Of a DNA stretch of 64,000 bases, positions 8,928 to 18,532 are shown piece by piece. Numbering within the stretch: the first letter of the stretch is position 1; each line of letters begins with the position of its first letter. This DNA is from Paenibacillus sp. Soil787 (GTDB taxonomy: Bacteria; Bacillota; Bacilli; Paenibacillales; NBRC-103111), in NCBI RefSeq assembly GCF_001429545.1, contig NZ_LMSP01000001.1:809197-873196 (forward strand), given 5' to 3'. Under the pieces are notes generated by a model. The model was not told where the DNA came from, did not search any database, and saw nothing but the letters and a program-made list of their open reading frames with translations. Position numbers and translations under genes: made by a program.

Positions 8928-11900
8928 TTATTTCTGAAACAAATATTGGGCATCCCGGAGCAAGTAGTTTGCTGCTTGACTTAAAATGTGTTTACCGTTT
9001 TGCGCCTTCACTTCGCTCGCAAAACCATCCAAATTGTTCGCGGCCAATTTCTTCTGCAAGCTGTTCGCGATACCCGCATTATCGATCCACCCGGCATTCG
9101 CAAAGCGTGTTATCAATGCCTGCAATGACTCGATACTTGTCGTGGTTTGGAACGATACGGCTTTGCTGCCAGTGTTCCCTGCCAAATCAGTCGCCGTAAC
9201 AATAAGCGTATGTGAACCAAGCGGCAACGTATACAGAGGGATTGTTGTCCCTTGCTGATCTTCATTCGAATCCAACGTCACCGTTGTCTTGCTGGTGTCA
9301 ACTCCAGACAAGTCATCACTTAGCGCAATGGTCGGCGTCATATCTCCGGCATCGCTGAGTGTGCCATACACCAGCCCGGTAACGGTGATGGCCGGCGGCG
9401 TATAATCCATAACCAATTCAACGCTTTCTTCTCTGGTTATATCATCCAAGCTTACCGAAACCTTAATATACACGGGTCCTTCACTTACCGGAGTCACGAC
9501 TCCATTGTGATCTACCGCTGCTATTTGCTTATTATCGCTAGTGTATGTGATTTGCGCCTTACTCAAATCTGCCTGTGTTCCACCTGTCATAAAGCCTTCA
9601 ATAGACAATTGTGCTGTGGCACCTGCTTTTAAAAAGCTTTTATCAGACATCACCCTTACTTTTTCCAATATCGGCAGAACTTGTACCGCGATGGTATTAG
9701 ATTTGATTACCCTGCCGGTTTGCGTTGTCACATATATCGCAATTTCTGCACTCCCGATCTCATTCGCTGTAATGACTCCATCCTGAATAGATACTATTTG
9801 CGGATTACTGCTGAAATACTCGATTTTAGCATCTCTGAGCCCTATGGTTACGCCGAACTGGTCTTTTGCCGTTAAGCTTAGGTTTACCGTTTTCGTTTTA
9901 GCAACCGCAGTGTTATCCACTGTTATAGTCACTGTGCTAATCTCTCTAAAATTTTCTATGGCAGTGTTCAGCGCGATTACTGCTGCATCTATATCCTTCT
10001 GGGATGTTATCGCGGTACTTGTTAGTACCGTTTCCGCTGCTGTTATTGCCGTTTGCAATGAAGCCTTATCTCCTTCTACATCGCTATTGAGCTCATTGGA
10101 AGCTGATAACAAAGCTTTTACAAGTCCTGATTTGTCCAATACAAAGTTTAAGCTTTCCTTATTGTATAAGGCATCTACCTCGTCTTCTGTTAATGCGCGA
10201 TTATATACAGCCACATTGTCAAATTTCGCAGATGCGATATCGGCATCGCCCCAAATGTTGCCGCTTCCAACTCTTACATCCTTAGCAGCGGAAAGCGAAT
10301 TATTGGAAAAGCTTTGCGTTAAATCCGTATGTGCAGTTCCAACTTTGATACCGTCTAAATATACGGCAATACCTTGTGAATTTACTGTATAGGTTACATA
10401 CTGCCATGTGTTCCCTGTCAATGATTTTGAAATGGCCGTTGCATCCGCCCACGCGCCGTTGGAATTAATTCTGCCGAATAAGTTGGCGCTTATTCTTGTT
10501 ACCGGATATGCATTTTGACCTCCTGCATTGGCTTCAAATAAAGCGCTGTGCGGCCAGTAGTTGGGGCTCAAAGTATCAGCATTTACCCACATGCCTACAG
10601 TGAATCCGTTTTCTGTCATGCCATCGAAGGTATCCGCCGGCAAAGCAAGATAATTGGCTTTAATGGCTTTAGCTGCATTGGTGAGCTGCAGTACATTACC
10701 TCTTTGGCCATCCTTTGCAATTGAAGCCGTACCGGATAAAGTGGCATTTCCCGATTTACTTCCGTTGTTGACTACAGCCGAATTATTCACTGACTCAAAA
10801 TCATATTGGTAAATCGGCTTCTCATTGAGTGCGTATGATTTCCCCTTTACAGTCGTTGAAAAAGATTGCTCTGCCGATGCAGTACCTTTCGTGACTCGTG
10901 CTGTTAACGTAACCGGCACATCCTCATCAAGACGATTCACCGCACCTGTCGGAGCAAGTAGATACTTATCGCTGGATGACCATGCAATGGTTGTACCATA
11001 GTCACCTGCTGCAGATAAGGCGATATCTCCTCTTACAGTACCCGGAATTTGATCCCGCAAATTATTAGCCGCAATCTGAACTGCCATACGGTCATCTATA
11101 TACTTACTTCCCCAAATAACCTGATTGTTGCTGCCAACAGCGCTAAATGTCATAACCTTGGAGTCATATTTGGATTCATCGTTTTGTTTAAAGAATACAC
11201 CTTTATACGTGATGCCATTATAAACAATTTTCATGTAATAGGAACCGTTCGTCATACTCCATGTCCCTGTTATATCACCGGTGATCGTATAGTCTTTATT
11301 CAAGTTTACTTGTAATGTAGGGAGCATGGAAGCGCCGCTATTGGATGTACCATGATTAATAAATTCATAAGTACCGGCAATTTCATCCATCCCATAACCG
11401 GTCTGAGAAATGGCGTCACCATTATTTTCGTAAGGAGCCACTACAGGCCAACCGTCTTCATTAATGAACATCTGATGTACTCTTACTTCATGATATTCTG
11501 TACCATTATCAAATCTGGTGTGATAAAGAAGATACATCTGGCCGTCTGAATCGATGAAGGAAGAATTATGACCGGGCGATCTGTAACCTGAACTTATGCT
11601 GCTGAATTTGTAGTTGCCCATAAGCTTTATGCCATAGGGGGAATTGTCTGTATTGGAAGGTAAAACAGCATTTTTCCCACTGCCATCTACATAAGGGCCG
11701 TCCGGCTTAACCGACCTGAACATTCTCATATTATAACCGCCGGTTGCATTTAGCCCTCCGTAAGTTACATACAGGTAATAGTAGCCTGTATCCTTATCGT
11801 ATACGACAAAAGGACCTTCACCTGACTTGCCATATCCGCCTGCAATTTTCGTTCCAAAATATCGGTCGGTAAAAGGACTGCCGGTGTCCTGCCCCGGATA

Positions 11901-12749
11901 GATGGCTTTACCTGTAGTTTTATCGATTTGCAGGACAAAAATGCCTCCGGACCATGAACCGTACGCCATCCATAGTTTCCCATCCTTATCATAGAACAAG
12001 CCGGGATCAATAGCATTTGGAAAAGAACTTGTATTATAAGAACCGTCATTGTTAAACCAACTGGATCTTGGACCTGCTAATGTCCCATTACTAATGAGTT
12101 TTTGAATATTCGTATTCGAATATTTGGTATTTATTTTACTATAGCTCGTTGGAGCGCTATTAAGAGTAATGGCGCCGGTGCTTGACTTGCCGTCATAATT
12201 ATTCACGCTTGTAATGCCGGAATAGACAATGGTATCCACATAGGTATAGGGTCCTTCTATATTTTTGGAAACCGCATAACCAATCGCGGAGCGCTTATAG
12301 GTTGAAGATGTGCAATAGTAGACCAAATAAGCGCCTTTTGTTCCGTCCGAGTTGATATAGTCCGGATTCCATAAAGCATCGGGAGCCCATACGGCATATC
12401 CCCCCAAGCTATCGCCATCGTTTTCGCCTGCCCATACAAAAGAGCCTGCCAGATTTTTCGATAAATCTCCAAAAAGCGTATTGCCTGGCGTCGTATAGCC
12501 ATTCGTGAATCGGGTCCAATTTTTTAAATCGGTTGACTTGGCCGCCTCAATATGGGAACCGAACACGTAATACGTGTTACCGTCCTTAACGACAGAAGGG
12601 TCGTGTACAGACACTCTGGCTTTAGGCTCTTTTAGCTGTACCGATGGACTGGTTTCCTCAGCAAAGACAGTACTAGGTACAATTAAGCTAGACGCTATTA
12701 ATAAGGTCATTGCAACTGATGACAACTTTCGAAATGTATTTCTATGCAT
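8928..12749 (-). CDS. Secreted multidomain endo-1,5-alpha-L-arabinanase (GH43)
   Basis: About 1273 residues. A signal peptide (MHRNTFRKLSSVAMTLLIAS, cleaved near VFAEE) starts at 12749 behind GGAGGAG; an upstream in-frame extension is not credible. Order of domains: GH43 catalytic propeller with RVSVHDPSVVKDGNTYYVFGSH (base Asp), NAIDPGLFYDKDGKLWMAYGS (second Asp) and GKSGEGPFVVYDKD (acid Glu); the C-terminal beta domain usual in endo-arabinanases (GTYEFINHG); an Ig-like atrophied domain; a LamG/concanavalin-like module (YDFESVNNSAVV); a helical FIVAR-like stretch; Ig-like Big_2 repeats; and a terminal FIMAH-like helical segment. It should cut arabinan outside the cell and hold on to polymer or wall through its accessory domains. 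Confidence 0.9.
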   Translation of the reverse strand: MHRNTFRKLSSVAMTLLIASSLIVPSTVFAEETSPSVQLKEPKARVSVHDPSVVKDGNTYYVFGSHIEAAKSTDLKNWTRFTNGYTTPGNTLFGDLSKNLAGSFVWAGENDGDSLGGYAVWAPDALWNPDYINSDGTKGAYLVYYCTSSTYKRSAIGYAVSKNIEGPYTYVDTIVYSGITSVNNYDGKSSTGAITLNSAPTSYSKINTKYSNTNIQKLISNGTLAGPRSSWFNNDGSYNTSSFPNAIDPGLFYDKDGKLWMAYGSWSGGIFVLQIDKTTGKAIYPGQDTGSPFTDRYFGTKIAGGYGKSGEGPFVVYDKDTGYYYLYVTYGGLNATGGYNMRMFRSVKPDGPYVDGSGKNAVLPSNTDNSPYGIKLMGNYKFSSISSGYRSPGHNSSFIDSDGQMYLLYHTRFDNGTEYHEVRVHQMFINEDGWPVVAPYENNGDAISQTGYGMDEIAGTYEFINHGTSNSGASMLPTLQVNLNKDYTITGDITGTWSMTNGSYYMKIVYNGITYKGVFFKQNDESKYDSKVMTFSAVGSNNQVIWGSKYIDDRMAVQIAANNLRDQIPGTVRGDIALSAAGDYGTTIAWSSSDKYLLAPTGAVNRLDEDVPVTLTARVTKGTASAEQSFSTTVKGKSYALNEKPIYQYDFESVNNSAVVNNGSKSGNATLSGTASIAKDGQRGNVLQLTNAAKAIKANYLALPADTFDGMTENGFTVGMWVNADTLSPNYWPHSALFEANAGGQNAYPVTRISANLFGRINSNGAWADATAISKSLTGNTWQYVTYTVNSQGIAVYLDGIKVGTAHTDLTQSFSNNSLSAAKDVRVGSGNIWGDADIASAKFDNVAVYNRALTEDEVDALYNKESLNFVLDKSGLVKALLSASNELNSDVEGDKASLQTAITAAETVLTSTAITSQKDIDAAVIALNTAIENFREISTVTITVDNTAVAKTKTVNLSLTAKDQFGVTIGLRDAKIEYFSSNPQIVSIQDGVITANEIGSAEIAIYVTTQTGRVIKSNTIAVQVLPILEKVRVMSDKSFLKAGATAQLSIEGFMTGGTQADLSKAQITYTSDNKQIAAVDHNGVVTPVSEGPVYIKVSVSLDDITREESVELVMDYTPPAITVTGLVYGTLSDAGDMTPTIALSDDLSGVDTSKTTVTLDSNEDQQGTTIPLYTLPLGSHTLIVTATDLAGNTGSKAVSFQTTTSIESLQALITRFANAGWIDNAGIANSLQKKLAANNLDGFASEVKAQNGKHILSQAANYLLRDAQYLFQK

Positions 12750-12777
12750 AAAACTCCTCCTTTTTTTTGATACCAGT

Positions 12778-12791
12778 TGAAAGCGCATACA
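12778..12791. promoter_or_regulatory. cre-like site upstream of the secreted arabinanase
   Basis: TGAAAGCGCATACA fits the cre consensus at both ends and at the central CG. It lies about 30 bases upstream of the arabinanase start and so near its promoter or 5' leader. Catabolite repression by CcpA is the expected consequence. Confidence 0.55.
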
Positions 12792-12988
12792 ATTAGCTTG
12801 TTGAGAATGATTCCTAAATGATTCATATGACTCCTTTCCGCGATGTTGTATTCGTAACAATTTTATAACTAAATTAATACTAAATGCAAGGAAATATGTT
12901 AAAATAAATATTAATAATTTAATATTTTTATTATTGACTACACTGGGAAAATAGATCATCATTTAGTCTATATCGAGAGGAGGCGCAA

Positions 12989-14434
12989 TTGATTTTGATA
13001 CCAGCAGCTAAAGTTACCACTTTTCTATTATCCATATTTTTATTAACATCATGCAGCCATACTTTTCCCGAAAAGCCTCCCGCTTTTCAAAACGTATCCG
13101 TTCACGATCCCTCCGTCATTAAGGTGAAAGATACGTTTTACGTTTTCGGTTCCCATTTGGCTTCGGCGAAATCGGATGACTTGATGAATTGGACGCAAAT
13201 TTCTTCAGGCGTGCAGAATGGAAACAAGTTAATACCGAATGTCAAAGAAGAGCTGAAAGCTACCTTTGATTGGGCACAGTCGGATACCCTCTGGGCGCCT
13301 GACGTTGTCCAATTGGATGACGGTAAATTTTACATGTATTACGATGCTTGCAAAGGCGACTCGCCAAGATCGGCTCTCGGCGTTGCCGTCGCGGACAACA
13401 TCGAAGGTCCATATAAGGATAAGGGCATCTTCTTGAAATCCGGCATGTGGGGACAGCCCAGCGAAGACGGAACCGTCTATGATGCGACCATGCACCCGAA
13501 TACGGTAGATCCCAACACATTTTTTGACAAGGACAAGAACCTGTGGATGGTTTACGGGTCCTACTCCGGCGGCATTTATATGCTGAAAATGGATCCCAAA
13601 ACGGGACTCCCTTACCCGAACCAGGGATATGGCAAAAAGCTGCTCGGCGGCAATCACAGCCGGATTGAAGGACCTTATATCATGTACAGCCCGGATACGG
13701 ACTACTACTATTTGTTTCTTTCCTACGGCGGTCTGGACGTAAATGGCGGTTACAATATCCGGGTGGCCCGCTCCAAGAAACCTGACGGTCCCTATTATGA
13801 CACATCAGGGAACGATATGCTCGATGCTCACGGTAAACCCGGAACCTTGTTCGATGATCGGTCTATCGAGCCTTTCGGGGCGAAGCTGATGGGTAACGTT
13901 AATTTGGAAAATGTTGAGGGCGAATTGCCCGGTATGGGAACGGCTTATGTTTCTCCCGGACATAATTCTGCTTACTATGACGGCAAAAGCGGCCGGTATT
14001 TCCTTATTTTCCACACCCGGTTCCCTTCCAGTGGAGAAGCGCATGAGGTTAGGGTCCATCAAATGTTTATGAATCCGGAAGGCTGGCCTGTCGTCGCTCC
14101 GCACCGGTATGCTGGCGAAACTGCCGGCAAGTATGCCAATAAAGAAATCGCCGGGGAATATAATTTGGTAAACCACGGAAAAAGCATTTCAGCCGAGGTG
14201 AAAGAGCCGGTCGTGATTCAACTGTCCGAAGACGGCAGCATCTCAGGAAATGTAAGCGGCAAATGGAAGCTCACCAGCGATCACTCGGCCGAACTTACAA
14301 TCGATGGTGTTAGCTATTCAGGCATTTTCTTGCGCCAGTGGGATAACGGAATTTTACGGAATGTGATGACCTTCACGGCTTTGTCCAAAGACGGCGTTGC
14401 TGTTTGGGGAAGCCACGTTTATAAAAAGAGATGA
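12989..14434 (+). CDS. abn2: Lipoprotein endo-arabinanase (GH43, Abn2-like)
   Basis: 481 residues. The N-terminal signal ends in LLTSC, making Cys22 the lipidated residue, so the enzyme is tethered outside the cell. GH43 residues are visible in NVSVHDPSVIKVKDTFYVFGSH (base Asp), NTVDPNTFFDKDKNLWMVYGS (Asp) and HSRIEGPYIMYSPD (acid Glu). A second beta domain begins near IAGEYNLVNHGKS. Two-domain layout and length match Abn2 of Bacillus subtilis. The TTG start follows GAGAGGAGG. It is divergent from the large arabinanase, with which it shares much of its catalytic sequence. It would shorten arabinan chains at the cell surface for import. Confidence 0.9.
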   Translation: MILIPAAKVTTFLLSIFLLTSCSHTFPEKPPAFQNVSVHDPSVIKVKDTFYVFGSHLASAKSDDLMNWTQISSGVQNGNKLIPNVKEELKATFDWAQSDTLWAPDVVQLDDGKFYMYYDACKGDSPRSALGVAVADNIEGPYKDKGIFLKSGMWGQPSEDGTVYDATMHPNTVDPNTFFDKDKNLWMVYGSYSGGIYMLKMDPKTGLPYPNQGYGKKLLGGNHSRIEGPYIMYSPDTDYYYLFLSYGGLDVNGGYNIRVARSKKPDGPYYDTSGNDMLDAHGKPGTLFDDRSIEPFGAKLMGNVNLENVEGELPGMGTAYVSPGHNSAYYDGKSGRYFLIFHTRFPSSGEAHEVRVHQMFMNPEGWPVVAPHRYAGETAGKYANKEIAGEYNLVNHGKSISAEVKEPVVIQLSEDGSISGNVSGKWKLTSDHSAELTIDGVSYSGIFLRQWDNGILRNVMTFTALSKDGVAVWGSHVYKKR

Positions 14435-14464
14435 AAACTATATTTGCATAATTCATATTTTTGC

Positions 14465-14510
14465 ATTAACATTAATGTTAATATTAATGTTACGTTATTG
14501 TTAATGTTTT
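14465..14510. promoter_or_regulatory. Palindromic operator-like repeats upstream of the ArsR-type regulator
   Basis: ATTAACATTAATGTTAAT (14465-14482) is a perfect 18-bp palindrome. Its right half, ATTAATGTTA, recurs 12 bases on at 14483-14492, and TTGTTAATGTTTT follows near 14498-14510. The spacing of about one helical turn and the position just before an ArsR-type regulator suggest an operator for autoregulation. Confidence 0.55.
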
Positions 14511-14550
14511 CGACAAAAATCAAACTAACAACTTTTTGGGAGAAGAACAA

Positions 14551-15471
14551 ATGGAACTGGATGCTACTGAAAAATCACTCCCTTTCTACGAAGCCATGGC
14601 CAGCAGTGTCCGGCTCAACATCATACAACTCTTGGCCAATCGGTCTATGAATCTTCGCGAGTTGGCGGATGCACTCGGTTTAAGCAGCGCAATTATGACG
14701 ATGCACGTCAAGAAGCTGGAGAAAGCCGGTGTCATCAGAACCGATATGCTGCCTGGCAAAGGAGGCGCACAAAAGATGTGCACCCTTCAGGTAGAGCAGG
14801 CTGAGATTCTTTTCCCATTGAAGCCGGAGAATATCCGGGAATACCACGAAAGCGTATTATCAATCGGTCATTATACCGATTTCATGGTGGAACCGACATG
14901 CGGAATAGCTACAACCGAGAGATTCATAGGAGAAGTGGACGATCCTCGTTACTTTCTGGATTCAGAGCGTTTTCACGCAAAAATTCTTTGGTTTAGCGAA
15001 GGGTTTGTCGAATATAAAATCCCTAATTTCCTATTATCCACTCAGAACCCGCAGAAACTGGTCATTTCCATGGAAATATCTTCAGAGGCTCCTTTGACGA
15101 ATAACAATTGGCCTTCAGATATTACGTTTTACTTGAACAAGATTAAGCTGGGTACTTGGACGAGCCCTGGAGATTTCGGCGATAAACGGGGAAAATATAG
15201 CCCATCTTGGTGGCCGGAAGACGTCAACCAGTACGGATTGCTCAAGCACCTGAGCATTTCTTCGGACGGCACCTTCATGGACGGCAACCGTTTATCCGAT
15301 GTTACACTCGAGCAAGTGAACGTATGGGATCGTCAGTGGACCTTAAAGATTTGCGCAGAAAAGGAATCGGAGAACGTCGGTGGAGTTACTTTGTTCGGCA
15401 AAGGCTTCGGCAATTACAATCAGGATATTGTCCTGCGGCTTTACTACAATAAGCCACAGACAGAAGAGTAA
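14551..15471 (+). CDS. ArsR-type winged-helix regulator with long C-terminal domain
   Basis: About 306 residues. Residues 10-75 form an ArsR-like winged helix (ASSVRLNIIQLLANRSMNLR, ADALGLSSAIMTMHVKKLEKAGVI). The long C-terminal part is unusual for ArsR proteins; it has several Trp and Cys residues and beta-rich sequence (SWWPEDVNQYGLLKHLSIS) and I do not recognise the fold. The ATG at 14551 follows GGGAGAAG at six bases. It sits between the lipoprotein arabinanase and module 2, so it is likely to sense a sugar or wall-related signal for that module. It is followed by a long terminator hairpin. Confidence 0.82.
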   Translation: MELDATEKSLPFYEAMASSVRLNIIQLLANRSMNLRELADALGLSSAIMTMHVKKLEKAGVIRTDMLPGKGGAQKMCTLQVEQAEILFPLKPENIREYHESVLSIGHYTDFMVEPTCGIATTERFIGEVDDPRYFLDSERFHAKILWFSEGFVEYKIPNFLLSTQNPQKLVISMEISSEAPLTNNNWPSDITFYLNKIKLGTWTSPGDFGDKRGKYSPSWWPEDVNQYGLLKHLSISSDGTFMDGNRLSDVTLEQVNVWDRQWTLKICAEKESENVGGVTLFGKGFGNYNQDIVLRLYYNKPQTEE

Positions 15472-15489
15472 ATAAGGACAAAGAACAAA

Positions 15490-15610
15490 GGAGCTGTCCC
15501 GAAAGGTCTATGAGGACCTGAGGGATAGCTCCTTCGTTTTATTTTGGCTGTTCCCCTTCGTACAGAGCGGTTGCAGCGCTCCGTCATTCCCTTTTGGGAC
15601 AGCCGCGTTT
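15490..15610. terminator. Paired terminator hairpins between convergent genes
   Basis: GGAGCTGTCCC (15490-15500) pairs with GGGATAGCTCC (15522-15532) around an inner AGGTC/GACCT stem and is followed by a T-rich run. A second hairpin, GGCTGT at 15546 with ACAGCC near 15600, follows. Together they can end both the regulator transcript and the leftward module-2 transcript. Confidence 0.75.
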
Positions 15611-15622
15611 TTCTAGCTCACC

Positions 15623-16600
15623 TTATCTGCCTTCCACGTTATCCGCTCTTGGAACGCCGAAGTTAGGCGTGCCATCCGCATTCCAGGTAAAACCTTGAAC
15701 CCGCGTATGCCGATTGAAATCATAGAGCGGATCACCTACGATCTCCTTGTAATTTCTCGCATGATAGACGATCAGATCCTCGCCATCCTCCGACACGGTG
15801 AAGCTATTGTGTCCCGGTCCATATTGTCCGTTTGGCTCACAGGTTGCAAACACAGGAGTCTGCGATTTGCTCCAGTTATCCGGGTTCAGGACGTCTTTCG
15901 TATCGGGTATGCTAATCATGCCCATGCAATAATTATGATCTGTCGCGCTGGCGGAATAGGTAATAAATATTTTTCCGTTGCGCTTAAGCACAGCCGCCCC
16001 CTCGTTGACCAGGAAGCCAATGGTCTCCCAAGGCAGCTCAGGCTTGGTCAGCATAACCTGAGGACTTTTAATCGTCCACGGATTCTCCATCTGCGCAATA
16101 TACAGATTCGAGTTTCCCGGAATGTTCGGATCACTTTGCGCCCAAACCAGATACTGCTGGCCATGATGTTCAAAAGTCGTTGCATCCAGGGAGAACGATT
16201 CCCAATCGGTATGGATTTGACCTTTTTCCGTCCACTCTCCCGTTAGCGGGTCCTCTGACTTGCATTCCAACACATACATGCGGTGATCAAAAAAACCTTC
16301 CCCATTGGCTCCGGTTCTGGCAGCCGCAAAATATACATACCAAGCGCCATCGATATTATGCAGCTCCGGCGCCCAAATATGTGAGCTTAGCTTACCTTCT
16401 GAACGTTTCCTCCAAATGACTGCTGCCTCGGCCTTGCTTAGAGAAGAAATCGCCTCGGCACGGCGAAGCTCAATGCGGTCGTACTCCGGGACGGAAGCCG
16501 TGAAATAATAGGCTCCATCGGTATGCTTATAGATCCATGGATCGGCGCGCTGCTCAATAAGCGGATTTGCATATAAATTCGTGTCTTTCAATTTGTTCAT
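15623..16600 (-). CDS. GH43 glycosidase, cytosolic arabinan-type (module 2)
   Basis: 325 residues without a signal peptide, a paralogue of the 3171-4151 product over its whole length (NPLIEQRADPWIYKH, YYFTASVPEYDRIELRR, LSSHIWAPELHN). Catalytic candidates are Asp in EQRADPW, Asp in FSLDATTFEH and Glu in FLVNEGAAVLKR. It probably releases arabinose from imported oligomers. It ends the module-2 operon. Two cytosolic copies in parallel operons suggest different linkage or chain-length preferences. Confidence 0.88.
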   Translation of the reverse strand: MNKLKDTNLYANPLIEQRADPWIYKHTDGAYYFTASVPEYDRIELRRAEAISSLSKAEAAVIWRKRSEGKLSSHIWAPELHNIDGAWYVYFAAARTGANGEGFFDHRMYVLECKSEDPLTGEWTEKGQIHTDWESFSLDATTFEHHGQQYLVWAQSDPNIPGNSNLYIAQMENPWTIKSPQVMLTKPELPWETIGFLVNEGAAVLKRNGKIFITYSASATDHNYCMGMISIPDTKDVLNPDNWSKSQTPVFATCEPNGQYGPGHNSFTVSEDGEDLIVYHARNYKEIVGDPLYDFNRHTRVQGFTWNADGTPNFGVPRADNVEGR

Positions 16601-16667
16601 GATGTTAATCTCCGTTCTCCTGGGTATATATCTATTAATCTATTAAGCATAAAACTGAAAAGCTTTG

Positions 16668-17507
16668 TTAACCTTTAATACCGGAAATCGCAACAGACTC
16701 GATAATCTGTCTCTGGAACACAATAAATACGATCAGAACAGGCAGCAGCGCAATCGTCGACGCCGCCATGATCAACGGATAATCCGTTTGAATCGCATAA
16801 GCGGCGTTGAAATTGGCAATCACCAATTGCAGCGTTTGTTTTTCCGGCGAATTCAAATAAATGATCGGCCCCAAATAATCGTTCCAGATCGCCATAAACC
16901 ATAAAATCAACTGAGCCGCGACCCCTGGCGCCATTAAGGGAAATATCACTTTCGAGAAAATGCCGAAATAGGAAGACCCGTCGATTTTGGCCGCTTCCAC
17001 AAGCGCATTCGGAATGCTGGTCAAAAACTGGCGCAAGAAGAAGATCATCGCCACGTTCCCAAAAAGTCCGGGAATAATGAGCGGCAGCAGCGTATCGACC
17101 CATCCGATTTTCGAAAACATCATAAACTGCGGAATCATCACAACCGGGTAAGGAATCATAATGGAAGCGATCAGCATCAAGAAGAGTTTATTCTTGTGAG
17201 GAAATTTCAGTTTTGAGAAGGCAAAGGCCGCCAGACTTGATATAAGCGTACCAACGATCGTTACCGAAAGGGCAACAATCAAACTGTTTTCAAACCCGCT
17301 AAGTAAAGGTCCCTTTTCCCAAATCTCGCTATACTTCTCAAAATGAAACGGATCCGGTATCCATTTGGGCGGCAAGGCAAATACATCATCTCTGGATTTA
17401 AATGAAGTCGATGCCATCCAAAGCAATGGGGCAACCATGAAGATACCGCCGATAGATAAAATAATAAATATAAAGAAGTTCGTTATTTTTCGTTTAGTTG
17501 TTTGCAT
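16668..17507 (-). CDS. Carbohydrate ABC permease, MalG type (module 2)
   Basis: 279 residues with six membrane spans and the EAA loop (LVEAAKIDGSSYFGIFSKVIFPLM). It forms a pair with the MalF-type gene 27 bases upstream. As in module 1, no ATPase gene accompanies it. Confidence 0.9.
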   Translation of the reverse strand: MQTTKRKITNFFIFIILSIGGIFMVAPLLWMASTSFKSRDDVFALPPKWIPDPFHFEKYSEIWEKGPLLSGFENSLIVALSVTIVGTLISSLAAFAFSKLKFPHKNKLFLMLIASIMIPYPVVMIPQFMMFSKIGWVDTLLPLIIPGLFGNVAMIFFLRQFLTSIPNALVEAAKIDGSSYFGIFSKVIFPLMAPGVAAQLILWFMAIWNDYLGPIIYLNSPEKQTLQLVIANFNAAYAIQTDYPLIMAASTIALLPVLIVFIVFQRQIIESVAISGIKG

Positions 17508-17534
17508 GCCTGCTACACTCCTTTCACGCCGGAT

Positions 17535-18425
17535 TTAATCGATATCATAGGACGTTCTTTCGTTCATTTTGAATTGAATCAGCGTAACGATAAATATGAA
17601 AACGCCCAGTATGACCGCCATAGCGGATGCATAGCCCATTTGCAGATTGCCAAAAGCTTTTTGGAATACATAAAACACAACCGAAGCTGAGCTGTATTCC
17701 GCCCCCCCGGTAGACGTCATGATGTTGACCTCGATAAAAATCTGCGAGCCCCCGATGATGCTGGTGACTACGATAAAGAAGGTGACAGGTTTGACCATCG
17801 GCCAAGTAATCTTTCTCAGCGTTTGCAGTGCATTCGCGCCATCGAGCTGTGCGGCTTCGTAGTAGTCCTTAGGAATACTCTGAAGCGCAGCCAAATACAG
17901 AAGCATGGAGAAGCCCAAGCCCTTCCAGATCGCCATGATCATAATCGCAGGTTTCACTGTATATTTATCCATCAACCAGTTCGGGCCCTTAATGCCGAAG
18001 AGATCCAAAAACTGATTAACAAGACCATAGTCGCCGTTATACGCCCATTGCCACAAGATGGAGATCGCCGCCAGAGAAGAAATGACCGGAATATAATAAA
18101 CAACGCGAAAAACCGTCGTTCCCGGTATTCTGCGGTTCAAGCCTAATGCAAGCATCAAGGACATGAAGATTCCGACCGGAATGCCAAGCATCATAAATAA
18201 CGTGTTAAACATGGCTTTATAAAACAGTTCATCCGTGAAAATATCCTTGTAGTTGCCCAAACCGATAAAATCCATATGTCCTAACCCGTCCCAGTCCGTA
18301 AAAGAGCCGTAAAACGAGTAGACCACCGGAAATAGACCGAATAATAGAAATCCAAGAACTGGCGGAAGGATAAATAAATATCCGTTATACATCTCTTTGC
18401 GGTAGAGCTTGGATTTGGTTTTCAT
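17535..18425 (-). CDS. Carbohydrate ABC permease, MalF type (module 2)
   Basis: 296 residues with an N-terminal basic cytoplasmic segment (MKTKSKLYRKEMYNGYLF), six spans and the EAA motif (YYEAAQLDGANALQTLRKITWP). It is separated from the binding-protein gene by about 105 bases that hold a strong stem-loop. Confidence 0.9.
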   Translation of the reverse strand: MKTKSKLYRKEMYNGYLFILPPVLGFLLFGLFPVVYSFYGSFTDWDGLGHMDFIGLGNYKDIFTDELFYKAMFNTLFMMLGIPVGIFMSLMLALGLNRRIPGTTVFRVVYYIPVISSLAAISILWQWAYNGDYGLVNQFLDLFGIKGPNWLMDKYTVKPAIMIMAIWKGLGFSMLLYLAALQSIPKDYYEAAQLDGANALQTLRKITWPMVKPVTFFIVVTSIIGGSQIFIEVNIMTSTGGAEYSSASVVFYVFQKAFGNLQMGYASAMAVILGVFIFIVTLIQFKMNERTSYDID

Positions 18426-18452
18426 ATTTCACCCCTGATGAATTCGATAGGA

Positions 18453-18500
18453 AAATGATGTTAGCTGCCTTGCTGCTCACAATAGCAACTAACATCATTT
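18453..18500 (-). other. Stem-loop between binding-protein and permease genes (module 2)
   Basis: AAATGATGTTAG pairs perfectly with CTAACATCATTT (12 bp) over a 24-base loop that holds an inner TTGCT/AGCAA stem. It lies between the binding-protein stop and the permease start, and there is no strong T-run after it on the minus strand. It fits an mRNA stabiliser or partial attenuator. Confidence 0.75.
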
Positions 18501-18532
18501 CAATCGGGTTAAATACCCGCATTTGCTTTGCC

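Noticed and set aside
9844..10392. A 182-codon plus-strand frame inside the large arabinanase
   Set aside because: It overlaps the LamG and FIVAR-like part of a clearly coding gene, and its low-complexity Ser/Val-rich sequence is a shadow.
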